Under the pieces are notes generated by a model, which saw only the letters and a list, made by a program, of their open reading frames with translations, was not told the DNA's origin and did no database searches. This document shows positions 40,548 to 48,432 of a DNA stretch of 64,000 bases, piece by piece (the stretch's first letter is position 1; every line of letters starts with the position of its first letter). The DNA is from Streptomyces curacoi (GTDB lineage: Bacteria; Actinomycetota; Actinomycetes; Streptomycetales; Streptomycetaceae), in the NCBI RefSeq assembly GCF_001513975.1, contig NZ_KQ947985.1, forward strand, positions 620,001-684,000. Reading direction: 5' to 3'. Made by a program: the position numbers and the translations under genes.

Positions 40548-42269
40548 TCAGCCGGCCGGTGCGGTGACCGCCCAGTCGCCCGCGGGCAGGGACTCGGTGC
40601 CGTCGTCGGCCACGGCGGTCACCCAGTAGTAGGACGTGGTGCCGCGGCGGGCGCCGGTGTCGAAGTACTGGACGGCTCCGGAGGCCGGGGCGGCGATCTT
40701 CTCGTACGCCGAGGTCGCCGGGTTCCAGCGGTAGATACGGAAACCGCCCGCCTGCTCCGGCGCGGACTCGCCCAGCCCGTGCCACTCCAGCAGGTTCCCC
40801 TCGTCGCCCTCCGCGCCGGTCGCGGTGAGCGTCAGCGGCGAGCCCTCCGGCGTCGCCACGCTCGGCGTCGTGTCGAACTCGGTCGCCGTCACGATCTGGG
40901 CCTCGCCGGTCCACTGGAAGGAGGAGTTCCCGGCGTCGTCGATGGCGTCGACGATGAAGCAGGACTCCTCGCCGTCCGGGAGCGTGGTGTACGCGTACGA
41001 AGTGGTGTCGGCCGAGACGTGGAAGCCCGGGTAGAGGGAGCACACCTGCTCCTCCTCGTCCCCCCACAGCTCGCCCCGGCGCACCGCGTAGCTCGCCAGG
41101 TCGGCGGTCGGGTTGGCGTCCCAGCGCACCTCGAAGCCGTACTCGGTCGGCGTGACGGTCACCCCGGTGACGGCGGACGGCGGTGTGAGGTCCCGGCGCT
41201 TTCCGGTGACGGCGGCGGACCACGGGGACTCGTTGCCCGCCGCGTCGAGGGCGGTCACCCGGTAGTAGTAGGTGGTGTCCTCGACGGCCGAGGCGTCGAG
41301 GTACGACAGCCCGCTAGTGGTCCCGAGGCGGTTGTAGGCCCCGTCCGCACTGGCCGCCCGGTACACCTGGTACGACGCCGCTCCCTCGACCGCGCTCCAC
41401 CCGACCCGCAGCCCCTCCGCCTCGGAGGCGGTGCTCAGCCCGGTGGGCAGGGCGGGCGCGGACCGGTCGACGGTGGTGACGGCCAGATCGGCGGTACCGG
41501 ACGACACGTTGCCCGCCTTGTCGTAGGCGCGGACCTCGTAGTAGTACGTGTCGCCGCTCACCGGCAGGGCCGTGTCGGTGTACGTCGTCGCCGTCGTCGT
41601 CGCCAGGGGAGTGCTGCCGAAGGACGCGCCCTTGAGGCGCCGGAACACGCGGTATCCGGCGAGGTCCATCTCCTTGTTCTTCGCCCAACGGATCGTGGCC
41701 TTGCCCGTCGCCGTGTCGTATGACACCGAAGCCCCGGTCGGAGCGAGCGGCTTGACGGTGTCCACGGTCGCCGAAGTGCGCGGCACGTAGCCGAACTTGA
41801 CCTTGGCGCTGCCGGTCCAGTTGACGTAGTCGACGCGCAGGGTGTGGGTGCCGGACGGGATCGTGAGGTTGACGGTCTTGGAGACGGTCGTGGAGGTGTT
41901 CTTCCACAGGTCGATCTTGCGGGTGCCGTCGAGGTAGACCCGTATGCCGTCCAGGCCGGAGGCGGAGAGGGTGAAGGGGCCGCCGGAGCCGAAGTCGCGG
42001 GTGACCGTCCAGCGGACGCCGAAGTAGTTGGTCGGCAAGCCGGAGGCCGGGGCGCCCGTGCCCCAGTTCTGGTCGATCGCGGAGTCGCAGTCCGTTTTCT
42101 TCGGCGTGCCGGAGAATGTCGTATTCGCGAAGAACTGTCGCTTGAAGACCGGCGAGGTGCAGGTCGTGGCGGCGGAGGCGGGTGCGGCGGTCGCGGTGAG
42201 GAGGCCGCCCGCGGTGGCGAGCACGACGGCCGTCGCGGCTGCGGCGGTCGTGCGTCTGGCTGGGTTCAT
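40548..42269 (-). CDS. secreted PA14-like/fibronectin type III protein 3
   Basis: The 573-aa protein shares the signal peptide, PA14-like head and first FN3 with proteins 1 and 2. Three further FN3 modules follow (for example EGLRVGWSAVEGAASYQVYR, then YYYRVTALDAAGNESPW), ending in a segment similar to the end of protein 1 (PASGAVQYFDTG, then SYYWVTAVADDGTES). ATG at 42269 follows GAGGACC. It has its own promoter at 42315-42350. Exported binding protein; ligand unknown. Confidence 0.88.
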   Translation of the reverse strand: MNPARRTTAAAATAVVLATAGGLLTATAAPASAATTCTSPVFKRQFFANTTFSGTPKKTDCDSAIDQNWGTGAPASGLPTNYFGVRWTVTRDFGSGGPFTLSASGLDGIRVYLDGTRKIDLWKNTSTTVSKTVNLTIPSGTHTLRVDYVNWTGSAKVKFGYVPRTSATVDTVKPLAPTGASVSYDTATGKATIRWAKNKEMDLAGYRVFRRLKGASFGSTPLATTTATTYTDTALPVSGDTYYYEVRAYDKAGNVSSGTADLAVTTVDRSAPALPTGLSTASEAEGLRVGWSAVEGAASYQVYRAASADGAYNRLGTTSGLSYLDASAVEDTTYYYRVTALDAAGNESPWSAAVTGKRRDLTPPSAVTGVTVTPTEYGFEVRWDANPTADLASYAVRRGELWGDEEEQVCSLYPGFHVSADTTSYAYTTLPDGEESCFIVDAIDDAGNSSFQWTGEAQIVTATEFDTTPSVATPEGSPLTLTATGAEGDEGNLLEWHGLGESAPEQAGGFRIYRWNPATSAYEKIAAPASGAVQYFDTGARRGTTSYYWVTAVADDGTESLPAGDWAVTAPAG

Positions 42270-42290
42270 TCGGTCCTCTGGTCGAGAATT

Positions 42291-42314
42291 GGACAGCCGT
42301 CGAAGAAGCTGTCC
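42291..42314 (-). promoter_or_regulatory. 5-prime leader hairpin of FN3 gene 3
   Basis: GGACAGC (42291-42297) and GCTGTCC (42308-42314) pair across a 10-nt loop next to the -10 region. Shorter than the stems of the other two FN3 genes but in the same relative place. Confidence 0.55.
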
Positions 42315-42350
42315 TGATCACGACTCGCGAGGAATGGCGTTGGTTGTACG
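42315..42350 (-). promoter_or_regulatory. ECF-type promoter of FN3 gene 3
   Basis: Minus strand: CGTACAACC (42342-42350), 17-nt spacer ending CGA, then GTCGTGATCA. Fifth instance of the shared promoter. Confidence 0.65.
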
Positions 42351-42566
42351 GATCTCCGACCGGTGTTCGAGGCGTAGGGGTGGAGAGGGCGTAAACGGTG
42401 TTTGGAGAGGATTCCGTCTTGTCTTCACGGGCGCAGCGGAGCGTGGTGTTGCGCACTCGTTAAGTAGTTCCGCTTGACGCTGGGGGCCGTCGGCGCGTTG
42501 GCTTTTCAGTCATCTGGGCGCAATGGCGCGCCCGTGACCCGATGGCACCAGAAGTGAGCTCCTCAT

Positions 42567-43700
42567 ATGCGTCCCATGCGCCCCATGCGCCGTATCGCCA
42601 CAGCCGTGGCCGCCGCGTCCACGATGACCCTCTCGCTGGCAGCGTGCGGGGCACTGGGCGTCGCCGGGGACGGCAGTGAGGCGAGCCCGACCAAGGGCAA
42701 CGACATCACGGTGGGGCTGCTGCTGCCGGAGACGGCGAACACGCGCTACGACAAGTTCGACTACCCCATCATCAAGAACAAGGTCCAGGAGCTCACGGAC
42801 AGGCAGGGCAAGGTCGTCTACCGGAACGCCGACGCGGACGCGGCCAAGCAGGCGAGTCAGCTGCAGAAGATGATCGACGACCAGGTCGACGTGATCCTGC
42901 TGGACGCCGTCGACGCGCACGCCATCGCCGACGGGGTGCAGAAGGCCAAGGACGCCGGGATCCCGGTCATCGCCTACGACCGCCTGGCCGAGGGGCCGAT
43001 CGACGCCTACGTCTCCTTCGACAACGAGCTGGTCGGCGAGGTCCAGGGCCGCACGCTCCTGGAGGCCATGGGCGGCACCGACGTCGACTCCGCCGACAAG
43101 ATCGTCATGATGAACGGCTCGCCCACCGACCCGAACGCCAAGCAGTTCAAGGCGGGTGCCCTGTCCGAGCTCAACGGCACGGTGACGATCGCCAAGTCGT
43201 ACGACACCAAGGACTGGAAGCCGGAGAACGCCCAGGCCAACATGGCCCAGGCGATCAAGGCGATCGGCTCGAACAACATCAAGGGCGTCTACTCCGCCAA
43301 CGACGGCATGGCCGCCGGTGTCATCAAGGCCCTTGAGGCCGCGGGGGTGACCGAACTGCCGCCGATCACCGGGCAGGACGCCGAACTGGACGCCGTGCAG
43401 CGGATCCTGACCGGCGAGCAGTACATGAGCGTGTACAAGTCGTACCCGCAGGAGGCCGAGAGCGCCGCGGAGATGGCCGTGGCCAAGGTCCAGGGCCGGG
43501 ACATCCAGTTCGACTCGCTCACCCAGGACCAGGTCGACAGCCCGACCGACAAGGACATTCCGGCGCTGCTGGTGCCCGTGGTCGCCCTGACGAAGAACAA
43601 CATCGAGGAGACCGTCCTCGCCGACGGCATCTACCAGCTGTCCGAAATCTGCACCACCAAGTACAAGGCCGCCTGCCTGGCGGCGGGCCTCGACAAGTAG
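42567..43700 (+). CDS. sugar ABC-transporter substrate-binding lipoprotein (xylose-binding type)
   Basis: The 377-aa protein has a lipobox LAAC (Cys27) and the periplasmic-binding-protein type 1 fold of XylF-like receptors: TVGLLLPETANTRYDKFDYP, then DVILLDAVDAHAIADGVQKA, IPVIAYDRLAEG and GVYSANDGMAAGVIKALEA. It should bind a pentose or related sugar at the outer face of the membrane. No permease or ATPase gene is adjacent, so it must partner with a distant transporter or act in sensing. Three in-frame ATGs (42567, 42576, 42585) are possible starts. Confidence 0.9.
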   Translation: MRPMRPMRRIATAVAAASTMTLSLAACGALGVAGDGSEASPTKGNDITVGLLLPETANTRYDKFDYPIIKNKVQELTDRQGKVVYRNADADAAKQASQLQKMIDDQVDVILLDAVDAHAIADGVQKAKDAGIPVIAYDRLAEGPIDAYVSFDNELVGEVQGRTLLEAMGGTDVDSADKIVMMNGSPTDPNAKQFKAGALSELNGTVTIAKSYDTKDWKPENAQANMAQAIKAIGSNNIKGVYSANDGMAAGVIKALEAAGVTELPPITGQDAELDAVQRILTGEQYMSVYKSYPQEAESAAEMAVAKVQGRDIQFDSLTQDQVDSPTDKDIPALLVPVVALTKNNIEETVLADGIYQLSEICTTKYKAACLAAGLDK

Positions 43701-43704
43701 CAGC

Positions 43705-43734
43705 GCCCGGGCCCCGGGGCCCCCTTCCCCGGGC
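43705..43734 (+). terminator. GC-rich terminator after the sugar-binding protein gene
   Basis: GCCCGGG (43705-43711) can pair with CCCGGGC (43728-43734), with an alternative internal GGGCCCCGGGGCCC palindrome. It lies 5 bp after the stop. Confidence 0.5.
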
Positions 43735-44010
43735 CTTCGCCCTGCCCCGTACCCCGCTGTCCGGCCTGACGCGGCCGCGGTGCCGCCCCGCCCCATCCCA
43801 ACCGCGGCGGAACGGGCACACCACCTCTGCTTCACCGCTACCTTCAGCTTGTTGCACGGCAAGAGAACGGAGGGGGTGACATCGCACGCTTCATGGGGCG
43901 TTTCGGGCCATGGGCCGAGGCGAGCCGTGTTGCGGAGCAGAGACGGTCCGCGCATAGTTGCGCTGCGGAAGCGCGGGTGAGCGAGCCGACGCACGAGGCG
44001 GGAACCGGGG
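43735..44010. other. intergenic region upstream of the first LuxR gene
   Basis: No gene is supported. It presumably holds the promoter of the LuxR gene at 44011. A moderately AT-rich patch (TTCACCGCTACCTTCAGCTT) lies near 43830, but no boxes were assigned. Confidence 0.35.
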
Positions 44011-45114
44011 GTGGGATGGGCGATGGCCGGGCACGGGACGGAGGAGCATCCACACGGTGCCGACCGACTGTGCGAGGCCGGGGATCGCGTGTATTCCCGG
44101 GCCGTACGGCGGGGCCGGGTGCCGCGCCGGGACGCGGAGCCGGTGCCCTGCCTGCTGGAGCTGGCCCTGCTGCACCCCGACCCCGACGACATGGACTGGC
44201 TGGTGCCCACCTCCCCGCAGGAGGTCATGACCCGGCTGCTGCGTGGGGTGTACGACGAGGTCAGCGCGAGCCAGCGGCGGATGGGCTCGGCGGTTGCGGC
44301 GTTCGAGTGGTACGCCGGGCTCGGCCCCCGTCCGCCGCAGACGGCCGGCGCGGAGGGCACGGCGATCCGGGTACTGGAGGGTGACGCGCGCATCCAGGGC
44401 GCGCTGGACGAGGCCACCCAGGCGTGCACGACGGAGGTGCTGACGGTTCAGCCCGGCGGCATCCGTCCCGAGCACGAGCTGACGGAGGGCCTGCACCGGG
44501 CGCTGGCGCTGCGGGGCCGGGGCGTGCGGATGCGCGACCTGTACACCCATGTGGCCCGGCACGGCCAGGGACTGCTCAACTACCTTGAGCTGATGGGCGA
44601 TTCGGTGGAGGCCCGCACACTCGACGAGGTGATCGACCGGCTGATCCTCTTCGACCGTACGGTCGCCTTCATCCCGGCGAACGCGGACCGCACGATGGCG
44701 CTGGAGCTTCGGCATCCGGCGCTGGTGCACTATCTGGTCACGGTCTTCGAGCGGCTGTGGCGGCTGGCGATCCCCCTGACGGCCCCGCTTCCCGACACCG
44801 GCATCGAGGGGATCTCCCATCGTGAGCAGTCCATCGCGGCACTGCTCGCTGAGGGCCACCAGGACGCGGTGATCGCGGAGCGGCTGGGGATAAGCGTCCG
44901 TACCTGCCGGGCGCACATCGCACGGCTCTCGGAGACGCTGGGGGCGGCGAGCCGTACGCAACTCGGTGTCCGTATCGCCCAGGTGGGGCTGGACGGGCGG
45001 CGCTCGCCGTCACCGGCCCCGGCGACAACGCCGGCGCAGTCGTCCGGCGGCGACGGGCCGGCCATGCTCAGGAGTCCTGGTCTGCCTGGTCAAGAATCCC
45101 GGACTGCCCGATGA
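44011..45114 (+). CDS. LuxR-family transcriptional regulator 1
   Basis: The 367-aa protein has a C-terminal LuxR HTH (ISHREQSIAALLAEGHQDAV, then IAERLGISVRTCRAHIARLS). The roughly 250-residue N-terminal part carries EVLTVQPGGIRPEHEL and ARTLDEVIDRLILFDRTVAF, resembling a PLD/TrmB-like effector domain, not a receiver. Two paralogues follow on the opposite strand. ATG 44011 or 44023 could be the start; both have G-rich leaders. The last 15 codons overlap the 3-prime end of the convergent LuxR gene 2 by 47 bp. Confidence 0.8.
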   Translation: MGWAMAGHGTEEHPHGADRLCEAGDRVYSRAVRRGRVPRRDAEPVPCLLELALLHPDPDDMDWLVPTSPQEVMTRLLRGVYDEVSASQRRMGSAVAAFEWYAGLGPRPPQTAGAEGTAIRVLEGDARIQGALDEATQACTTEVLTVQPGGIRPEHELTEGLHRALALRGRGVRMRDLYTHVARHGQGLLNYLELMGDSVEARTLDEVIDRLILFDRTVAFIPANADRTMALELRHPALVHYLVTVFERLWRLAIPLTAPLPDTGIEGISHREQSIAALLAEGHQDAVIAERLGISVRTCRAHIARLSETLGAASRTQLGVRIAQVGLDGRRSPSPAPATTPAQSSGGDGPAMLRSPGLPGQESRTAR

Positions 45115-46060
45115 GATAGCCGAGTTGGGCGCGGCTCTCGCTGCCCAGGGTGACGGCGAGTTTGGCGATGTGCACGCGGACGGTCCGGATGTTCATGCCG
45201 AGTCGGTCGGCTATGGACGCGTCGGTGTGGCCCTCGATGAGAAGGCTCGCGATGGCGCGCTGGCGCGGGGTGACGCCGTTCAGGGTGGGCTGCTGCACGG
45301 CCTGGGGGTACATGGGGGTCGCCAGCCGCCACAGCCGATCGAAGGTGGTGACGAGGTAGCCGATCAGGGCGGGGTGGCGGATCTCCAGGGCGAGGGTGCG
45401 GTCCTTGTTGCCGGGGATGAAGGCGACCGTACGGTCGAGGACGATGAGCCGGTCGGTGACCTCGTCCAGGGTGCGGGCCTCGGCGTCGCCTCTGAGCTGC
45501 TCGTAACGCGCCATGACGAGCGGCCGGTAGCGCTGTGTGTGCTGGTAGAGGGTGCGGATGCGGCCACCGCGGTCCAGCAGGGCCTGGTCGCGGTCCAGCG
45601 CGAGGGCCTGGGCGTTCTCGACGCGCCCGTCGCCGTGGTGGGTGGTGGGCTGGATGCTCAGCAGTTCCTGGGACGCGCTGGTCATGGCCTCGGTGATGGC
45701 CTCGTTGATCCGGCGGGTGCCGCTGAGCACCGTGATCGCCGGGTTGTCCGAGGCCGCCGTGCGCCGGCCGTCGATCCGCATGAGCGGCTCGAAGGTGTCG
45801 GCCAGCAACTGCTCGCGTCGCCGCTCGTCCGCGATGCGGTCCTCGGAGGCCCTCAGCAGTCGGTGGAGCACGACGGCGGGGGCGACGGGTTCCAGCCAGT
45901 CGAGGTCCTCCGCGGTGGGCTGGAGGAGGCCGAGATCGGCCAGGCAGGGGGCGGGCGCGGCGTCCTCGGCGCGCAGTCGGCCGTCGTGCAGGGCCCGTTC
46001 GTACAGCTTCAGGCCCGCCTCGCACAGTTCCTTGTCCGGGTGGGGATGCGCCTCGGTCAC
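45068..46060 (-). CDS. LuxR-family transcriptional regulator 2
   Basis: The 330-aa protein has an HTH (VTPRQRAIASLLIEGHTDAS, then IADRLGMNIRTVRVHIAKLA) and the same N-terminal effector-like domain as its neighbours (ARTLDEVTDRLIVLDRTVAF). In the conserved QPGG segment it reads LLSIQPTTHHGDG, so the putative ligand loop differs. The GTG start (46060) overlaps the stop of LuxR gene 3 by GTGA, so the two are translationally coupled. It lacks any membrane segment or signal peptide. Confidence 0.83.
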   Translation of the reverse strand: MTEAHPHPDKELCEAGLKLYERALHDGRLRAEDAAPAPCLADLGLLQPTAEDLDWLEPVAPAVVLHRLLRASEDRIADERRREQLLADTFEPLMRIDGRRTAASDNPAITVLSGTRRINEAITEAMTSASQELLSIQPTTHHGDGRVENAQALALDRDQALLDRGGRIRTLYQHTQRYRPLVMARYEQLRGDAEARTLDEVTDRLIVLDRTVAFIPGNKDRTLALEIRHPALIGYLVTTFDRLWRLATPMYPQAVQQPTLNGVTPRQRAIASLLIEGHTDASIADRLGMNIRTVRVHIAKLAVTLGSESRAQLGYLIGQSGILDQADQDS

Positions 46061-47094
46061 GGGTGGGCGTCTCCCCCCGGTATCGGGTGGTCCTCGTCCA
46101 GGAGCCCGGACTGGGCGATGAGGTAGCCGAGCTGGGCGCGGCTGCCGCTGCCCAGGGCGGTCGCGAGCTTGGCTATGTGGGCGCGGCAGGTGCGGACGTT
46201 CATGCCGAGGCGGCGCGCGATCGCCTCGTCGACGTGCCCCTCGACGAGCAGTCGCGCGATGGAGCGCTGGACGCCGGTGATGCCGTCGCGGGTGGGCTCG
46301 TAGGGGGCCTCCTCGCGCAGGGGGGTCGCCCGGCTCCAGAGGTTCTCGAACACCTTGATCAGGTACTTGACGAGCCCGGGATGCCGCAGTTCGAGGGCGA
46401 CCTGCTGATCGTCGTGGGCCGGTACGAAGGCGACCGTCTCGTCGCAGATGATGAGCCGCCCTATGAGCTCCTCCAGCGTGCGGATCTCGACCTTGCCGCG
46501 TGACATGACGTCCACGTAGGCCATGGTCCCCAGGCTGTGCCGCACGGTGTGCTGGTAGAGCGTCCGCATGCGCACGCCCCGCTCCATCAGCGGGCGGTCC
46601 CGTTCCAGGGCCTGCTTGAGTATGTGCTCGCTGCGCCCGCCCCCCGGCTGCACGGTCAGCACCTCGTGGCGGCACTCGGCTGTCGCGAGGTTGAGCGCCG
46701 CGTTGATCCGCTTGGCTCCTTCGAGCACCGTGATGGCGTGCGTGGGCGCGGGCGCGAGCGCGCTGAGCGCCATGAATGGCTCGAAGGATTCGGTCAGTTC
46801 GATGGACATCCGCCGGCGGTCCAGGATCTCGCGCTCCAGCGGATGAAGACGCTGGGCGAGGACGACGGAGGGCGGAACCGGGCGCAGCCAGTTCTCGTCG
46901 TCAGGATCCGGGTGCAGCAGGGCGAAGTCGAGCAGGCAGGGGGCTTCGGCGATCTCGGCCCGTGCGATGCGGCCGGTGCTCAACGCGGTCGCATACAGCT
47001 GCGTCCCTTCCTCACAGAGATCTGTGATCGCATGGGGATGTATCCCTTTTGTGTGATTGTTAGGCAAATCTCCACCCCCCAGGGTCCTGAACAT
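46057..47094 (-). CDS. LuxR-family transcriptional regulator 3
   Basis: About 345 aa with the HTH GITGVQRSIARLLVEGHVDE then AIARRLGMNVRTCRAHIAKL. The effector-like domain contains EVLTVQPGGGRSEHILKQAL and ETVAFVPAHDDQQVALELRH. The start is uncertain: ATG 47094 gives a sensible N-terminus but has no clear ribosome site. Upstream of and overlapping it are two GAACATG direct repeats (47089-47095, 47099-47105), possible self-binding sites. It is divergent from the exported-peptide gene at 47181 and may regulate it. Confidence 0.78.
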   Translation of the reverse strand: MFRTLGGGDLPNNHTKGIHPHAITDLCEEGTQLYATALSTGRIARAEIAEAPCLLDFALLHPDPDDENWLRPVPPSVVLAQRLHPLEREILDRRRMSIELTESFEPFMALSALAPAPTHAITVLEGAKRINAALNLATAECRHEVLTVQPGGGRSEHILKQALERDRPLMERGVRMRTLYQHTVRHSLGTMAYVDVMSRGKVEIRTLEELIGRLIICDETVAFVPAHDDQQVALELRHPGLVKYLIKVFENLWSRATPLREEAPYEPTRDGITGVQRSIARLLVEGHVDEAIARRLGMNVRTCRAHIAKLATALGSGSRAQLGYLIAQSGLLDEDHPIPGGDAHP

Positions 47095-47180
47095 GCAGGA
47101 ACATGATGCATCGCCCCTGTGGCATTGACGTGTCCGAATGAGCCATCGTCTTCGTGGCACGGGGGAAGGGAACTCGTTGA

Positions 47181-47402
47181 GTGAGGACGAAGCCGACTAT
47201 GTTCAAGAGAATGCTTCGATCGGCGCTTGCCGTTGCCTTCTCTGCGGCCGTGGTCTTCGGTGCTGGGGCGGGAGTGGTGGAAGCGGCCAGCACGACCCAG
47301 ACGGACACCGGCTGGGGGGCCACTGAGCCGAAGGGAGTCGTCGCGACGGACGACACCGGCTGGGGCTCCGCGCCGGCCGACCCGAGTGGTGCGACCTCAT
47401 GA
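47181..47402 (+). CDS. small exported peptide with repeated DTGWG motif, 73 aa
   Basis: The precursor has an n-region with Lys/Arg, a hydrophobic core (LRSALAVAFSAAVVFGAGAG) and an apparent cleavage at VEAAS. This leaves a mature peptide of about 37 residues with DTGWG at residues 42-46 and 58-62, and an Asp/Pro/Ser-rich end. No cysteines. The start is GTG 47181 or ATG 47199. The stop overlaps the next gene by ATGA. Being divergent from a LuxR-type regulator, it is a candidate signalling peptide or RiPP-like precursor; this is inference. Confidence 0.7.
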   Translation: MRTKPTMFKRMLRSALAVAFSAAVVFGAGAGVVEAASTTQTDTGWGATEPKGVVATDDTGWGSAPADPSGATS

Positions 47403-47737
47403 CCAATCCACCCGACGATCGTTCCTTTCGTCGAGAAATGGCCACCGCCTACCGCTCCGGCTGGCACTTCATCGACCTGGTCACCGCGATCCCCCACCCC
47501 GGTGACTCGCTGATGGTGACCGTCTTCGGTGAGCCGGTCGTCGTCACCCGGGACGAGGACGAGGACGTCCGGGCCTACCGGTGTCTGCGGCGGCCTCGGG
47601 GGGCGCCGCAGCCCGTACGGTGCGCCATCCGGTACGGAATGATCTTCGTGAACCTCGATCAGCGCGACCACCGACTGGTGGAGCCGGAAGCCCCGGCTGC
47701 CCAAAGGACCATCTCAGCCACCCCCCGCAGTGCCTGA
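47399..47737 (+). CDS. miniature Rieske-like protein without visible cluster ligands, 112 aa
   Basis: The sequence WHFIDLVTAIPHPGDSLMVT, then VFGEPVVVTRDEDEDVRAYR and RRPRGAPQPVRCAIRYGMIF, parallels the start of ring-hydroxylating oxygenase Rieske domains (W-H-x-I-P-x-GD, G-x-p-V-V-x-tR-d-x-G). The C-x-H and C-x2-H ligands that hold the 2Fe-2S cluster are absent and the domain is shortened. It is translationally coupled to the exported peptide. It may be a degenerate scaffold, a peptide-binding partner, or decaying. Followed by a strong terminator. Confidence 0.6.
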   Translation: MTNPPDDRSFRREMATAYRSGWHFIDLVTAIPHPGDSLMVTVFGEPVVVTRDEDEDVRAYRCLRRPRGAPQPVRCAIRYGMIFVNLDQRDHRLVEPEAPAAQRTISATPRSA

Positions 47738-47780
47738 CGCGATTCCCCCGTCGTAACAGATCGCTCAGGTGCTTCCCCCC

Positions 47781-47827
47781 GCAGCGGCGTCACCGTGACC
47801 TGAACACGGTGACGCCGCTGCAGTTTT
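47781..47827 (+). terminator. strong intrinsic terminator after the peptide/Rieske-like operon
   Basis: GCAGCGGCGTCACCGTG (47781-47797) and CACGGTGACGCCGCTGC (47805-47821) are exact complements with a 7-nt loop, followed by AGTTTT. Confidence 0.93.
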
Positions 47828-47891
47828 CCGGGGACATTTCCCCGTATGCGCCGGTTCTGGCAGCGGCTGGAACCGATCGTCGGTGAACCGG

Positions 47892-48305
47892 TCAGCCCCG
47901 CCCCATGGCCCGCCTCAGCGCGATCTCGATCACCACCCGGTCGGGATTCGGCGAGGGCGTGCGCCCGTACCGCCGCGCGTACCGCCGCTCCGCCTCCGCG
48001 ACCCGCTCCGGGTCGGTCCGCACGTGCGCCAGCCCCTCCAGCGTCGCCCATCTGCGCCCGTCCAACTGGCAGACCGCGACCCGCGCCCCGTCCGGGCCGG
48101 CGGCCAGCACATGGCCCACCTTCCGGCTCGACTTGTTCGCGATCACCCGAGCCAGCCGCGCCTCGGGGTCGTATGTCACTCCGACGGGTACGACATGCGG
48201 AGTGCCGTCCGGACGCAGGGTCGTCAGGGTGCACAGGTGCTTCTCCTGCCAGAAGGAGAGGTAGGGCGCGTCCGGCGCGCCGGGATCCTGAGGGTATGCC
48301 GCCAT
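47892..48305 (-). CDS. pyridoxamine 5-phosphate oxidase-family protein (probable flavin/F420-dependent)
   Basis: The 137-aa protein has the split-barrel PPOX pattern: [20 protein letters not shown], then [40 protein letters not shown] and [20 protein letters not shown]. Short actinobacterial members generally use F420 or flavin to reduce small molecules; the substrate is unknown. ATG at 48305 is the first Met at the domain start. It is divergent from clpB, whose HAIR box lies between them, and convergent with the Rieske-like gene. Confidence 0.82.
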   Translation of the reverse strand: MAAYPQDPGAPDAPYLSFWQEKHLCTLTTLRPDGTPHVVPVGVTYDPEARLARVIANKSSRKVGHVLAAGPDGARVAVCQLDGRRWATLEGLAHVRTDPERVAEAERRYARRYGRTPSPNPDRVVIEIALRRAMGRG

Positions 48306-48351
48306 GGCCACGAACCCTAGACCCTGCCGCCCGAACGCCAGCCCTGGCCAT

Positions 48352-48372
48352 CTTGAGCGGAATGGACTCAAC
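48352..48372. promoter_or_regulatory. HAIR box (HspR operator) upstream of clpB
   Basis: CTTGAGC-N7-ACTCAAC matches CTTGAGT-N7-ACTCAAG with one change in each arm. It lies 60 bp before the clpB GTG. HspR control of clpB is established in Streptomyces. Confidence 0.88.
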
Positions 48373-48432
48373 TTTGTGTACGCTGATTCAGTCAGTACTG
48401 GGAGACGCTGACGCCAGGAGGAGAACGCCAAC

